In this document: positions 1 through 10,085 of the stretch, piece after piece
Layout of the letters: every line of letters begins with the position of its first letter
Position numbering within the stretch: the stretch's first letter is position 1
Source of the DNA: Diphasiastrum complanatum
Taxonomy: Eukaryota; Streptophyta; Lycopodiopsida; Lycopodiales; Lycopodiaceae
Assembly (NCBI GenBank): GCA_029204225.1
Contig: CM055106.1
Span: 12,761,193 to 12,825,192, forward strand
Reading direction: 5' to 3'
Length of the DNA stretch: 64,000 bases
The notes under the pieces: model-generated
What the model saw: only the letters and a program-made list of their open reading frames with translations
Told to the model about the DNA's origin: nothing
Databases searched by the model: none
Made by a program: the position numbers and the translations under genes

Positions 1-287
1 GTTGGAAGTAGCTTAGAGAGAGAGTATGATGATTTTTGTATTTAATCCATGATGGATCCACTTTGAAAAATCAATGAAGCAAGATCTTGGTTTTGGAGGC
101 ATATCTTGAGTATTCTCATATTTGTGTTGTGATTTTATGGCTCTATTGCTTTCTAACACTTGTCTACTTCACTCTCTACTGTAAGTCTGTACAGGTACTA
201 TTCTTCACATGTGTGAAGGCTACGGTAATATTTTTATTTAATATACAAAATTTTATTGTGTCTATAGCCTACTAGCTTGTATAAATT

Positions 288-530
288 TGCATGTTTTTGA
301 AATTTTTTATAATCCGTCGATTTTGTATGATGATGAATTTGGATTCTTCTGTAAAACCATTGAAAAAGTTGCAGTATATAGCTGTTTTTTGTGCTAGTCC
401 CGCCATGTTGTGTACTTTTATGAAATGCCGCTCTTGCTTGCCAATGAGATTTTTTCATTCCTTGCGATGACCATATGCTAAGACTTCCACTATTTTTTGC
501 AAAGAATGTCAAATGATGTCGTAATATGTG
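288..530 (-). pseudogene. Transposase-like gene, C-terminal exon
   Basis: This is the last recognisable exon of the minus-strand gene at 288-2987. It starts right after an AG acceptor (rc of 531-532) and reads HILRHHLTFFAKNSG, then a WSSQG motif followed by KSHW, and later a QLFQWFYR stretch. The upstream exon ends at 625 with HITHYV before a GTAAGA donor, so a 94-bp phase-0 intron (531-624) joins HITHYV to HILRHH without loss of frame. The order (hydrophobic HY/HIL helix, SQG-xx-KSH, then WFYR) looks like the end of a transposase-like catalytic core, but I cannot name the family with certainty. After about residue 65 the sequence becomes low-information and the frame ends at a stop at 234. 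Function as an enzyme is inferred only from the overall pattern. Confidence 0.5.
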
Positions 531-624
531 CTGCATGTCATAAAAACATAATCTAAATCAGTACCAAAAGTATCTAATTTAGTTGCACATATTTGTCTAT
601 CGTAGTGTAAAATCAAAATCTTAC

Positions 625-1409
625 CACGTAATGTGTTATATGATCAACACCCCATGCACTCTGAACTGCATCCACAAATTCATTGGTTGTTTTCTGTATC
701 ATTTGAACATCAATATTTGAAAATTTATCTTTTCTCAAGTATTTCACCATGTTGTCTAACTTTTTCCAAACTTCTACTTTGTGTATACGAGTAGAACCTT
801 CTTCTTCGAAATCTTGAGTTGCTGCAATAATTTCTTTCCAAACCGTGTATTGAACCTTAGATTGTTTGCCAGAATAATTTGATAAAAATCTTTGAGCTTT
901 AGATCCTCCAATGCTCCGCTTGCATGGAATATTTCCTGTTTTACCTGATAACTTGTCATCTTTTTTTATTTTAACGTGGCCTTTATGTAAGCCTGCTTTG
1001 GACAACACATCCTCTAATCTGAAAATAGCTTCCTTTGCAGAGGCCTCTAGCTCGGAATTTCTATAATACGCACCTCCACATGCAATGTACAGATATGAAC
1101 ATTTCGTAGAGGAATCGGTAATATAGATTTCCAATTAGGATCTTCTTGATCTCTTGATATTCTTGTACTCCTTGTCATGTCTTTTGTTGTTTTCATGCAG
1201 TACAAACAAGGGTGTTTAGAGTTAGCGCCATGAGATACATTGAACATACATTTTAATGTCTTCATATCTCCTGCTAAATGCCATTCAATGTTGAAAGTGC
1301 CAATTCCAAAAATATTGAGTGGAACTCCCTCCATGTGATTTTTTATGGTGGCAGGATATGATGTTCTATTATATATCCATGAGAGAATGTTATGGTCTTC
1401 TTTCAGCAC
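625..1409 (-). pseudogene. Transposase-like gene, core exon with HPCLYC motif
   Basis: The exon opens after a CTTATAG acceptor at 1410-1411 and encodes a segment with WHLAGDMKTLKCMFNVSHG, HPCLYC (Cys-x2-Cys preceded by His-Pro), ILPIPL and VHICTLH. A one-base frameshift near 1075 moves the frame into a second block, which has GLHKGHVKIKKDD, SIGGSKAQRFL and a final WGVDHITHYV before a strong GTAAGA donor at 621-624. The mix of a single Cys-x2-Cys, an acidic GDM and long helices is typical of eukaryotic DNA-transposon-derived proteins. It is not an LTR-element protein: it has no zinc knuckle, DSGA, YVDD or RNase H motif. The frameshift argues for a decayed copy. Which superfamily it belongs to is not resolved here. 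Confidence 0.55.
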
Positions 1410-1504
1410 CTATAAGAAAATACAAAAACATGATTAGCCTCATAATATAAACACAGAGAAGATTTTAGATATGAAATCCATATTCAAATGATTATCCCTA
1501 TTTA

Positions 1505-1728
1505 TTATGCGAAGGAACTGCTATATCTGAAATGCTGCCAACCACCAGATATCATTTTCTGATTGAACACTGAAATTGAGGCCTTCTGAGTCTTCTGAAT
1601 TTGAAAGTGCTTCATTCATGATTGTGAGACTGACTCTTTCCATTTTTTGTCCTTTTATAATTTCAGACTCATCTAACTTGAGAGCAACTATCAAATTGTT
1701 ATTGACATTCTCATTTGTAATACCATAA
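1505..1728 (-). pseudogene. Transposase-like gene, internal segment
   Basis: Reading minus, a frame open from about 1728 to 1505 contains FYGITNENVNNN, IVALKLDESEIIKGQKMERV and SLTIMNEALSNSEDSEG, ending near NDIWW. It lies between the 1733-2186 exon and the core exon, in a frame shifted from the former. It fits as a continuation of the same protein: an ALKLDESEIIKGQ-like strand followed by an acidic linker. The donor for the roughly 90-bp intron before 1409 is not certain; GGTGGT or GGTTGG just after NDIW are candidates. An in-frame TAA at 1733-1735 separates it from the previous exon, so either a small intron or a frameshift is needed. I treat it as broken coding sequence. Confidence 0.4.
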
Positions 1729-1732
1729 AAAT

Positions 1733-2186
1733 TTATGATGAATGTTTAATGTCAATAAATAAATTGTTGGAATTGTTATATGCTAGACTTTCTCCTTTCG
1801 AGCAATACACTTCATTGATATGAGATGGATTACCAACTATTGTCTGCATACCATGGTTTAACATGTCTTTCTTTTTCTTAAGATGAAATGGTCGTGGGAT
1901 TGGAAACTTTTTAATATTTACCTGTGCAAATGCCTCCTTTATCATCTTAAACATTGTTGCATATGCTTCCCTACTGATGCTAGAAAAGTCACATGCCACT
2001 TGAAGCAATGTGGTGTCTAATATTTTTCCAACTTCATCCATAATGCTATTAGTAACTGACGCCTTAATCTTTTTCATTTTGTTATTATTTAACATTGATT
2101 TCATAGATTTAGAAGTCAAGATAGAGCCTAGTAAGTTTCCAATTGAAATCTCATCGGCCAAATGGTCTTCAACAACCAATGTTGAT
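1733..2186 (-). pseudogene. Transposase-like gene, second exon
   Basis: An AG acceptor (TGCAG, rc of 2187-2191) precedes a 150-codon open frame that begins STLVVEDHLADEISIG, continues through a Lys/Asn-rich helix and a VACDFSSISREAYATMFKM segment, and ends NNLFIDIKHSS at a TAA. It resembles the alpha-helical N-terminal part of large transposase-like proteins (a 'SISREAY' helix ahead of a proline-rich IPRPFHLKKKK stretch). The Lys-rich run at 1868-1886 could be a nuclear-localisation signal. It is separated from the coiled-coil exon (2363-2987) by an apparent intron of about 175 bp. No confident family name. Confidence 0.45.
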
Positions 2187-2362
2187 CTGCATTGCAAACA
2201 TAATATTCACGAAAATGTCAGTAGAAATTAGGACGTTCATAGTATTCACAGCAGTATATAATAAGCAAATCAATAGAAAGTTGAAATGAATAAATAACAA
2301 AATTAGAGATTATGAATAAATCAAAAAGTTCAAGCAATTTTCAGTACCAAATAAGCTATAAC

Positions 2363-2987
2363 TTAGTTGAATGGACGGATTCGTTTTTTTCTATGACTTG
2401 CTCTGGATGATAGATCACATATATCCTTGTTTACCAGTCTTTTCTTCTTGTTGCTTCGGACCTTTCTGTTGAGCACATCTATATCTTTAACAAGAGACAA
2501 ATATGAGATATGCATGGATTGAAATGCAATTTTTATCTCATCATTACGAGTTGTATAATGATGCAAAGAAGATTTCAACCTTTGGATCTCCTCCTTGAGC
2601 ATCTCATTTTCATCCAAACAAGTTTTCATCTTTGTGTTCTTCACACTCCTTTGATATTTTCCTTGATTCTTCTTCCAAATAATGTATTCTTTGCATTGAA
2701 TGTGCATTCCCATAGAGCATTAAATTCTCACGGTAACCCAAAAGGCCATTTTTATCATGACACATATAGATTATTAACTGATTCACCGAATGAAAATTTG
2801 GATGTTGCAATGAACATGGATCAATAGGATACAATGTTCCTGATGACCATAAATCTACATGTTTTAGTTTCTCCTCCTTGTATCGGACTATATCATAAGT
2901 TGACAATTTGGGTTGCTTTGAATTTCTTGTCCTGAGCGGAGCATATTCTGGTGACAGATCCACATGAAAATGATAAAACTTTGTCAT
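2363..2987 (-). pseudogene. Transposase-like gene, N-terminal coiled-coil exon
   Basis: Two overlapping minus frames form one protein segment interrupted by a one-base frameshift near 2615. The first part starts at a Met at 2987 (MTKFYHFHVDLSPEYAPL) and runs into HYLEEESRKISKECEEHKDEN. The second continues the same heptad pattern (ENEMLKEEIQRLKSSL, then ISYLSLVKDIDVLNRKV) and ends in a basic tail with KKKRLVNK and RKKRIRPFN, a plausible nuclear-localisation signal. The coiled coil spans about 60 residues and would mediate oligomerisation. An extra G in a GG at the frameshift would explain the break. The chosen Met could instead be an internal codon of an exon that starts further right, because no promoter is recognisable. 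Confidence 0.4.
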
Positions 2988-3129
2988 TAGTACAATAGTA
3001 TAGTAACAAACAACACAATGACAATAACAAAGCTGGAGATGAAACTAACAACTCTACTGGAGATAGAGATGGCGTAGGCTTTTCTCAAAAATGTCACTCC
3101 TAATTCAAATTTTTGAGTGTTCCCAAATA

Positions 3130-3972
3130 TTAGGAGGAAATATTTCAGCATTTTGAAAAATTATATTTTAACTTTTTGCATGCTCTTTGAATTGTTGAAA
3201 CTTGTTGAAAACCTCCGAATTCTGCTTAATGAGGTAGACAACTATTCTTCTGAAAAATCGTTAATAAAAGTAATAAAATACTTTGCATCTAGCAACGATG
3301 GAGTTTGCATAGGTCCACATATATCTGAATGAACAACATCTAACAGAACTTTTGCGGCATGCCTATGATTTGATCTAAAAGGAATCCTAGTCTGCTTTCC
3401 AAGGATGCAGCTATGACAGACAGGGAGGTCGACTTTGCCGGTTCGATAGTCGAGGTCAATTGCTAGGGATTGTCTAGTCGATACAGATACATAATTCAAG
3501 TGTCCTAAGCGATGATGCCATAGTAATGCTTTATTGACAAGAACAGAGGCTTTCAAGACTTGATTAGTATCAGAATAACAATGTGCCAATCTATATAAGT
3601 ATCCATGTCTCTTGCCAAGTGCAAGGATCTTATTACTCCTATCGATAATTCTGCATACTCCACCTTATGACCTAAATCTGGAATTCTACTTATTGATAAT
3701 AGATTTGTAGAGAATTTAGGAATATATAAGTCTTTTGTTAGTAGTTTGAAATGATCATGCTGGAATCTTAATCTTACAGTACCTTTACCTTCGATAGTGT
3801 GAGTGCTATCGTCACCAAGATGAACATACTTCTTTGTGCTATAAGGCGTATAGGAGTGAGAAATCTCATGATAATTGGTCATGTGTTGGGTAGCTCCAGA
3901 ATCCAAAAACCAAGAATCATCTAGAATGCTTTTTGGTCTTTGAGATGTTAAATTTGATGAGATGAAATACAT
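3130..3972 (-). pseudogene. Copia pol fragment (PR, GAG-pre-integrase, start of IN), inverted
   Basis: On the minus strand, 3972-3553 carries a Copia aspartic protease: WFLDSGATQHM (catalytic DSGA), then HLGDDSTHTIEGKGTV and a NLLSISR motif. The next frame (3589-3242) has the GAG-pre-integrase signature LLWHHRLGHLNYVS, the zinc-finger cysteines of the integrase N-terminus (CHSCILGKQTR) and VHSDICGPMQTPSL, YFITFINDFS. A one-base frameshift at FSEE (about 3245) leads into a further integrase piece ending KEHAKS near 3166. Gag, the 5' LTR and the integrase core are missing on this side. The fragment abuts, 17 bp away, the 3' half of a Copia element facing the other way (3990 onward), so the two halves diverge from the junction. 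Confidence 0.85.
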
Positions 3973-3989
3973 AGCAGACAGTGATCTAG

Positions 3990-5832
3990 TCGGCTATGAA
4001 ATATTCAAAAATTATTATGAGCTGCCAATGACAATAGAGGAAAAACAAGCAGAAGATGAAAGAGAGTTACCAGATTCAGAGGGAGGTCAAGATTGAGTGC
4101 TTGACAGACTCGAATCACCAGTTCAAATTCCAACAGAAAAGCTCGAATCAGAATTGAACTTGAAACCTGTAGAATTGAACTCAAAACCACTTGTGAGAAG
4201 ATCAAACAGACAACGAAAACCACCAGAAAGGTATGGTCAGGATGTTTTTAATACGGCTATCAAATTTTGTGGATTCTCTGAAGAACCTCAAACATTCGAG
4301 AAAGCTATAGATGGACCAAATAAAGATTGCTGGATTCAGGCAATGGAGGATGAAATGTCATCCATGTACAAGAACAATAAATGGAGACTTGCACCTATAC
4401 TTGATGGCAGAAAACCAGTCAAGTGCAAGTGGATCTATAAGATCAAAACAGGTCCTGATGGAGAAAACATCATATACAAGACAAGGTTGGTTGCTAAAGT
4501 ATTTTCACAGAAGTATAGGATCGACTACATTGACACTTTCTCACTGGTGGTCATACATCAATTCGCTTGTTATTTGCGTATGCAATGGCTCATGATTCGA
4601 AAATCCATATTGTGGATGAGAAAACTGCTTTCCTGCACGCAAAATTAAAAGAAGACTTATTCATGGACCAACCACTTGGTTTGTAAGCCAAGAATATCTA
4701 GAATATGGATGTCACATGAATAGAAGCATTTATGATCTCAAATAGGCAGCAAGACAATGGTATAGAAAGAAGGACGAAGCACTATGTTCCATAGGCTTCA
4801 AACCTCTATTTGTTGAATCAAATGTCTATATCAAATATGTCCAAAATGGAATAATCATTTTAGCTGTTTATGTTGATGACACACTTATCTTCTCAAGTAG
4901 AGATGAGTTAATTTCAGATGTCAAAAGAGACATTTTTGAAATATTTGAGATCGTTGACCTAGGAGAAGCTAAAATCTATCTAGGCTTGCAGATCATGAGA
5001 TACTTTGAAGGTGGTAAGTTGTATCTTCACCAACAAAAGTACACTCAAAAGATCATTGAAGACTTCAACATGCTTGAATGCAAAGGTGTGCAAACACCCA
5101 TGATACGTGGAACAATACCGAGCAAGGCAAATTGTTTGCAGACTCTCGAGGAAGAAGAATGAATGGCCAAAACACCCTATCGTAGGCTGATTGGATTATT
5201 GTTATATCTAGTAGACAACACAGACCTGATATAGCTTTTGTAGTATACAAGCTGAGCCAATATAATCAGAATCCAGGATCGTTACATTGGAAGTTGGCAA
5301 AGAGAGTACCATAATATCTCCAAGAAATGAAAGACTATGGACTGTGTTATTCAAAGAAAGCTGGATTTCACATTGAATCATATAGTGACGCAAGCTAAGC
5401 ATCCATGAAGGATGATAGCAAAAGTATTTTAGGAGGTTGTACTCTAGCATCTGGCGCAGCCATACTCTGGATTAGTAAGAAGCAAACATCAGTAGCTCAA
5501 TCTTCCTGTGAAGCAAAATATTTACCAGCAGCCAAGATGACAAACGAGCTGATATGGATTAAACAGATATTGGAAGGATTTGATGAATATAATTCTGAAC
5601 CTTATGTCTTGTTAATGGATAACACTTCAGCAATCTATCTTACGAAAGATTCTGTATTTCACTCAAAAATGAAGCACATAGCTATCAAGTATCATGTGAT
5701 TCGGGACTTAGTCGAAGACAAGTCTTCATACCCATAGAGGAAATGACAACTGATATCTTTACAAAGCCACTAAGTAAAACCTTGTTTGAGAAGCAGCGAA
5801 GAAGATTAGGGTTAATCCAACTGCCACTTTGA
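3990..5832 (+). pseudogene. Copia pol fragment (RT and RNase H)
   Basis: Plus-strand Copia reverse transcriptase and RNase H in several frames. 4097-4648 encodes the linker before RT (RRSNRQRKPPERYG) and the RT start (WIQAMEDEMSSMYKNNKW, CKWIYKIKTGPDG). The catalytic box AVYVDDTLIFSS lies at about 4863-4900 in another frame, with YLGLQIMRY and QTPMIRG behind it. RNase H is at 5405-5737 (KDDSKSILGGCTL, ISKKQTSVAQSSCEAKY, LLMDNTSAIYLTKD). At least six stops or frameshifts break it, for example before QAARQW, at 4683 and at 5160. A polypurine tract (GAGAGGGAG) follows at 5831-5839, then the LTR. It cannot be active. Confidence 0.85.
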
Positions 5833-5840
5833 GAGGGAGC

Positions 5841-6510
5841 TGTAGAACAATTGATCAGATAGATCTTGATTCTACCAACAAAGTACATAGTTTACTTGAC
5901 AAAGGATGAAAAAGAAACAGACACGAACTCGAAACTTTTCTATTTGTGACCAACTCGAAAGATTCACAAAAGATTTACAAAACAGTGTCTTGTTCAAGTC
6001 TCAGAAGTCGCAAAACTATCTCAAACAGTTCACGAAATATTCTAGCTTCCTTCAAGCTCAATAATTGTAATCTGTCATGAACAATTTGCGAAAGACGCAA
6101 ATGTCGCGAAGAGACAAGTGTCACGAACAATTTGAGAAACACGAAGTTGAGACAAAGAGACAGACTGTCGTGAAATATTCGCGAACAAAATTTATTTGAG
6201 CCTGGAAACAGAGCGTCTATTTGAATATCAACCGTCATAAATGGTTAGATTTCTACTGTTATAGTAAATAAAAGGCCAAAAGACCTGTCCTGTAGCAATA
6301 TAAATACATTTGCACTACTCATTGAAACTAACAACTCAATCAGAAACACAACAGCGAGATAAAACAGCGAGAAATGTATATTGATGAATCAGATTCAGAG
6401 TTATAAAAATTCAATCAATAGTTTCTTATTGTCTAAATTGTCTTAAATCGTCTCATATTTCCGCATACAGTATCTCAATTCCGCATATAATTTTCGCATG
6501 CATATTCAAT
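5841..6510 (+). repeat. Copia 3' LTR (right end not resolved)
   Basis: The sequence TGTAGAACAATTG starts immediately after the polypurine tract of the upstream Copia, the expected start of a 3' LTR. Repeated CGCGAA/TCGCGAA-type words at 6000-6200 and a TATAAATA box at 6298-6305 suggest U3 and a promoter. No matching 5' copy or primer-binding site was found, and the right boundary is lost where the next Copia fragment begins, so the end coordinate is approximate. Confidence 0.55.
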
Positions 6511-6540
6511 CAGAATAAATACTGTTATATTAGTACGTAG

Positions 6541-7103
6541 ATCAGATAAAATCGTGATTGAAGACACTGATATTAGTTTGATTAATTCAAACTTGCATCG
6601 TGTTCTCTGTGGAAGAATAATCACTATTTCTCCTACATGCTACTCTTCTAACAGTCAAGCTCTTCATGCAACTATTTATGAATCAACTGATATGTTGTGG
6701 CATTTCAGACTTGGCCAGAAGCAGACCTCAATTGCATTATCATCAACAAAATCTGAATACATAGCCACCACAAATGCAACCAAAGAGGTGATCTGGCTAA
6801 GACAACCACTTGCAAACATCAACCTTGCACAAACACTTCCTACAACAATCTATTGTTGACAATCAAAGCACAATAGCGTTATCTCTCAATCCAAGATTTC
6901 ACTCTCGAAGCAAATATATTGAAATCAGGTATGATTACCTTAGAGAGAAAGTGCATAGCAAGGAAGTAGCATTGGTTTTCTGCAGAACAAACTACATGGC
7001 AGCAGATTACTTCAAAAAGCTCTATCAAAGGAACAACATCTCAGATTTAACGGTATGTTAAATCTGAAGATCAAGGTTTTTCAGGATCCACATTAAAGGG
7101 GAG
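6541..7103 (+). pseudogene. Deleted Copia: GAG-pre-integrase fused to RNase H
   Basis: A short frame from 6554 has a GAG-pre-integrase piece (SLINSNLHRVLCGRI, then ESTDMLWHFRLG). It jumps without spacer into the end of RNase H (QKQTSIALSSTKSEYIATT, KEVIWLRQPL), and a second frame (6810-7061) carries NQSTIALSLNPRFHSRSKYI and YMAADYFKKL. The integrase and nearly all of RT are therefore deleted between FRLG and QKQ. The RNase H box resembles that of Copia-A at 59.7-60.1 kb, and the LTR that follows is related to the Copia-A LTR, so this is a diverged sister copy. The 5' end is truncated. Confidence 0.8.
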
Positions 7104-7881
7104 TATTAGATTTCTTATGCTCAGCCTTAACAAATCGTTCAAATAATAAGGTCCTAAAAATTGAAGGCCGACTACATGTTTTGGACCTTTGCATTTTTAC
7201 CTTTGAGATTTTTTGTGCCTTAACCATTTTTAGGCACCTTCGCCTTTTTCGCACCTTCGCGAAAAATGCGACACAATGTCCAGAATGCCTTAGAATCAAT
7301 TCAGGCCCACCTTCGCCTTTTTCGCTTTTTCTCTACCTTCGCTCTAGAGGCACCTTCGGGATTTACATACTTTCAGTTTAAGGGAACCTTCAAGTTTTTT
7401 GGGTTTTCTCCATATAGTGGTGGACCGACGTCGCCAACTTATCATCAACCCTAAAAGCAGCTGGACAGCCAAATATCCCAAGGGTGGTTACCAACTTTCT
7501 ACCTATACAAAGACTAGTGTAAATAGCATTCAATGCTTGTAAGGTATTTTTGAAGACACTTGTAAATATATACTAGTTGAATCAAACTATGAAAGAGAGT
7601 CTTTATGTAAGTTAATGTAAGTGTTATCTTAACACAATCAGAGTTCTTGTGTAGCCAACGTAATCGCGCTCAGCAAGCTGAAATTATTACTTCAAGCCAT
7701 TGTACTCACTATTGATATTAATCAGAGTGCAATTTTTCTCTCACTATTGTATTGTTCATTTGCGCAATTCTGTATGAATAGTTCTTCTTGAATATTTCTA
7801 TTGCTAACTGTTGCGTTTTCGTTCCTCCTATGCTCAAAACTTCGAGCTTCCGCTGCTTGTCATCCCCACGTTTTTACGACA
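7104..7881 (+). repeat. Copia 3' LTR, Copia-A related
   Basis: It begins TATTAGATTTCTTATGCTC right after a polypurine tract (AAAGGGGAG) and ends TTTTTACGACA. Copia-A LTRs begin TGTTGGATTTCTATG and end TTTACGACA, and both share a GGTTACCAACT block (7487 here, about 50820 in Copia-A). The first base pair has changed from TG to TA. About 778 bp. The central part (7190-7390) is rich in CACCTTCGCC-like words absent from the other copies. Confidence 0.65.
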
Positions 7882-7989
7882 ACTAACTGGTAGCCTTATC
7901 TATCTTACTCATAGGCATCCTAATATTTTTTTTTCTATTGGTTTATTCAATCAATTCATGTCTAAGCCGAGAGAGACATAGTGGCAAGC

Positions 7990-8516
7990 TACAAAAAGAG
8001 TTCCACACTACATCAAAAGAACTATATACTATGGCTTACAATTTTGTAAAAGTGAACTACCTATTTTGGTTGGATTTTCTAATACTTATTGGGCAAAAAA
8101 TGTTGATGATAGAAGGTCCATGACAAGATTTGTTTTAGTGTAGTACGATAGCTGTATCTTGTAGTAGCTAAACCTAAGTATCGGTAATTGAGTTCTATGA
8201 CACAAGAAGCTTTTTGGTTGAGGAGATTATTTGTTGATTTTGGGCTAATTTAGGAGCATCCTACATTGACATCTAGTGATAATTAGAGTTGTCTTCATTT
8301 AGCTAGAAATCCTATACTTAATGGTAGAACAAAACATGTAGAAATTCATTATCACTTTGTTAGAGAGAAACTACATGATAAATCCATAGACCTAGTATTT
8401 TGTGAATCTAATAACTAAGTAGCAATTTTTTTACAAAATCCTTAGGTAAAGTTGAATTTAAAATTTTTTATTCGGTATCAGGTATACTGGAATGTAAATT
8501 GATCATTTAGGAGGAG
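7990..8516 (+). pseudogene. Old Copia RNase H relic
   Basis: Heavily mutated Copia RNase H and pol C-terminus, recognisable across frames: NVDDRRSMT (8108), TQEAFWLRRLF (about 8200), then HLARNPILNGRTKHVEIHY and HFVREKLHDKSIDLVFCE (8298-8410). It contains many stops. A weak polypurine run (TTAGGAGGAG) at 8507-8516 precedes a TGTTAAAATTAC LTR start. One of the oldest insertions in the window. Confidence 0.7.
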
Positions 8517-8750
8517 TGTTAAAATTACAATATTCATTTTCCATTGTTTAAGTAACTTTGACTATTATGACAAGGTGACCAATTATGTCACTTATTGTGT
8601 GAACTGAGCTATTATTGAGCTCATTAGAGTTTAGAGGTTTTGTTGTAGTCTCTCTCTACTTTTCCATTACTATGGTCTCATACTTCTTTGGTATTAATAA
8701 TGGCTTATGCTTTTGTTCATGCCTGATCTAGTGTTTGTTTATAGATGATG
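8517..8750 (+). repeat. Putative LTR start of the old Copia relic
   Basis: TGTTAAAATTACAATATTC directly follows the polypurine run of the RNase H relic, as an LTR should. It includes an AT-rich stretch and GTCTCTCTCTAC near 8650. The right boundary is not visible, so the extent is a guess. Confidence 0.35.
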
Positions 8751-9964
8751 GACTTCGTCATTAACTGAAAGCATATGGCAAGAGTTGGGATTTTGGATCT
8801 TTATTGATCTGTTGGATTTGCTCGATGATACTCCACATGAATATGCTTGGATAGGCTTGAATATTGATCTTGGTGATCATGAAATTGGATCATCAATCGA
8901 CATAAGTCTAGTGAAACTTCGTCATAATGTTGAATGGATTTTGCGTGGATCAACTTGGATCTTGATTATGTTGAAAAACAATGAAGGTGAGAGTGAAATG
9001 GGGATGGGATTATAAGAAGATAAATGAGAATAAAAAGATTGTAAAAGTATGGTATGAAAATTACAATTGAGACGGGGGATGCCAATATGGCAACAAAATG
9101 TATATTATGTCGATTCAAGTCATTGCTATTTTAATGATATTTTATATGTTGTTTTTCCTTTCCTAGTGACTCAAAGACAATGTCTAAGCTAGTTTTTCTT
9201 TTCATTATCTTCTTGCACTTGATTTGACTAAGGCTTAGATGTTTAGAAAAGTCATCAATTCTCACTTTTTACTTGGCTTGGAATGTAAGGAAGTAGAGAA
9301 ATTAGTGGGTAATTATGTGCGCATCTCTTTTTTAATATGATATATCTTCTTCCCTCCTTATACCTTGAATTCAATAACAAAAAAAATTATTTTTGTTGAG
9401 GTGGAATAAAAGTTGAGATCATGCAAAGTTGTTGCGGGACTATGTTGCATTGTTTATTCACCAATATCTAGAAGGAAGTTTTTAAGTTGAAGGGAATGTT
9501 ATGTATCCAATTGTATACGTACTCACTAACTTGAGGTGACAACCTCTAGACATGAGGCAAAATGTTGGTATGGATTAGTTTTAGTGACACATATTGGAAT
9601 GCAAAATTGCCATGTGTTGTAGGTCTAGGTGGGGATGGTGCTTGGATAGATTTTTGTACTACATATAGTGGTAGGAGGTCCCTAGTGTCATTCACTCTAT
9701 CTATCATGGACTTGGTAGATATGGTACGAGCACACGCACATGGCCAAGAATTTACTTAGCATCATGATGATGCAGTGGTATGGGACATTAGTACTATTGC
9801 CAGGGTTTTGATCATGCTTTTAGATATATATATCAATAACTCCATTGCATGGGTTTGAGTCTAGGTGGTTCGTACAAGTGGCATTCATCACCTTGGGAGT
9901 CGGCTTATGATGATCATCTTATGGGAACTCTTAGAGTTGCGACATTCAAATAGCATCTCATGTC
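8751..9964. other. Intergenic, no gene recognised
   Basis: AT-rich DNA with two short open frames (8785-9015 and 9562-9759) that have no recognisable domain and no codon-use signal. A GAAGGGAATGTTATGTATCC stretch at 9489-9508 resembles the polypurine tract plus LTR start of the chromodomain Gypsy at 23.9 kb (TGTTATGTATC), so an LTR scrap is possible. Nothing else supported. Confidence 0.4.
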
Positions 9965-9981
9965 GCCAACTTGAAAAGATG

Positions 9982-10068
9982 CTTCTTGGTTTCCAAGGGG
10001 AAGCTCAAACCTAGGACCAAAGAAACTTTGGATGTCAAGCTAACCAACTGAGCCAACCTCGTTGGGTG
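9982..10068 (-). mobile_element. tRNA-derived SINE or tRNA retropseudogene
   Basis: On the minus strand the 87-bp insert reads GGTTGGCTCAGTTGGTTAGC (RNA polymerase III A box) and, about 30 bp later, GGTTTGAGCTTCC (close to the B-box consensus GGTTCGANTCC). It is bracketed by a 17-bp direct repeat, GCCAACTTGAAAAGATG at 9965-9981 and GCCAACTTAAGAAGATG at 10069-10085, with two mismatches. A and B boxes in the right order plus target duplications are the hallmarks of a tRNA-derived SINE. It is short and has no clear poly(A) or T tail, so a retroposed tRNA fragment is an alternative. Confidence 0.65.
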
Positions 10069-10085
10069 GCCAACTTAAGAAGATG

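Noticed and set aside
8785-9015. 76-codon plus frame rich in Asp, Ile and Leu
   Set aside because: No family features, no promoter or codon pattern, in LTR-rich DNA.
9982-10068. A functional tRNA gene
   Set aside because: A and B boxes are present, but no cloverleaf or acceptor stem pairing was recognisable, and direct repeats point to a retroposed copy.
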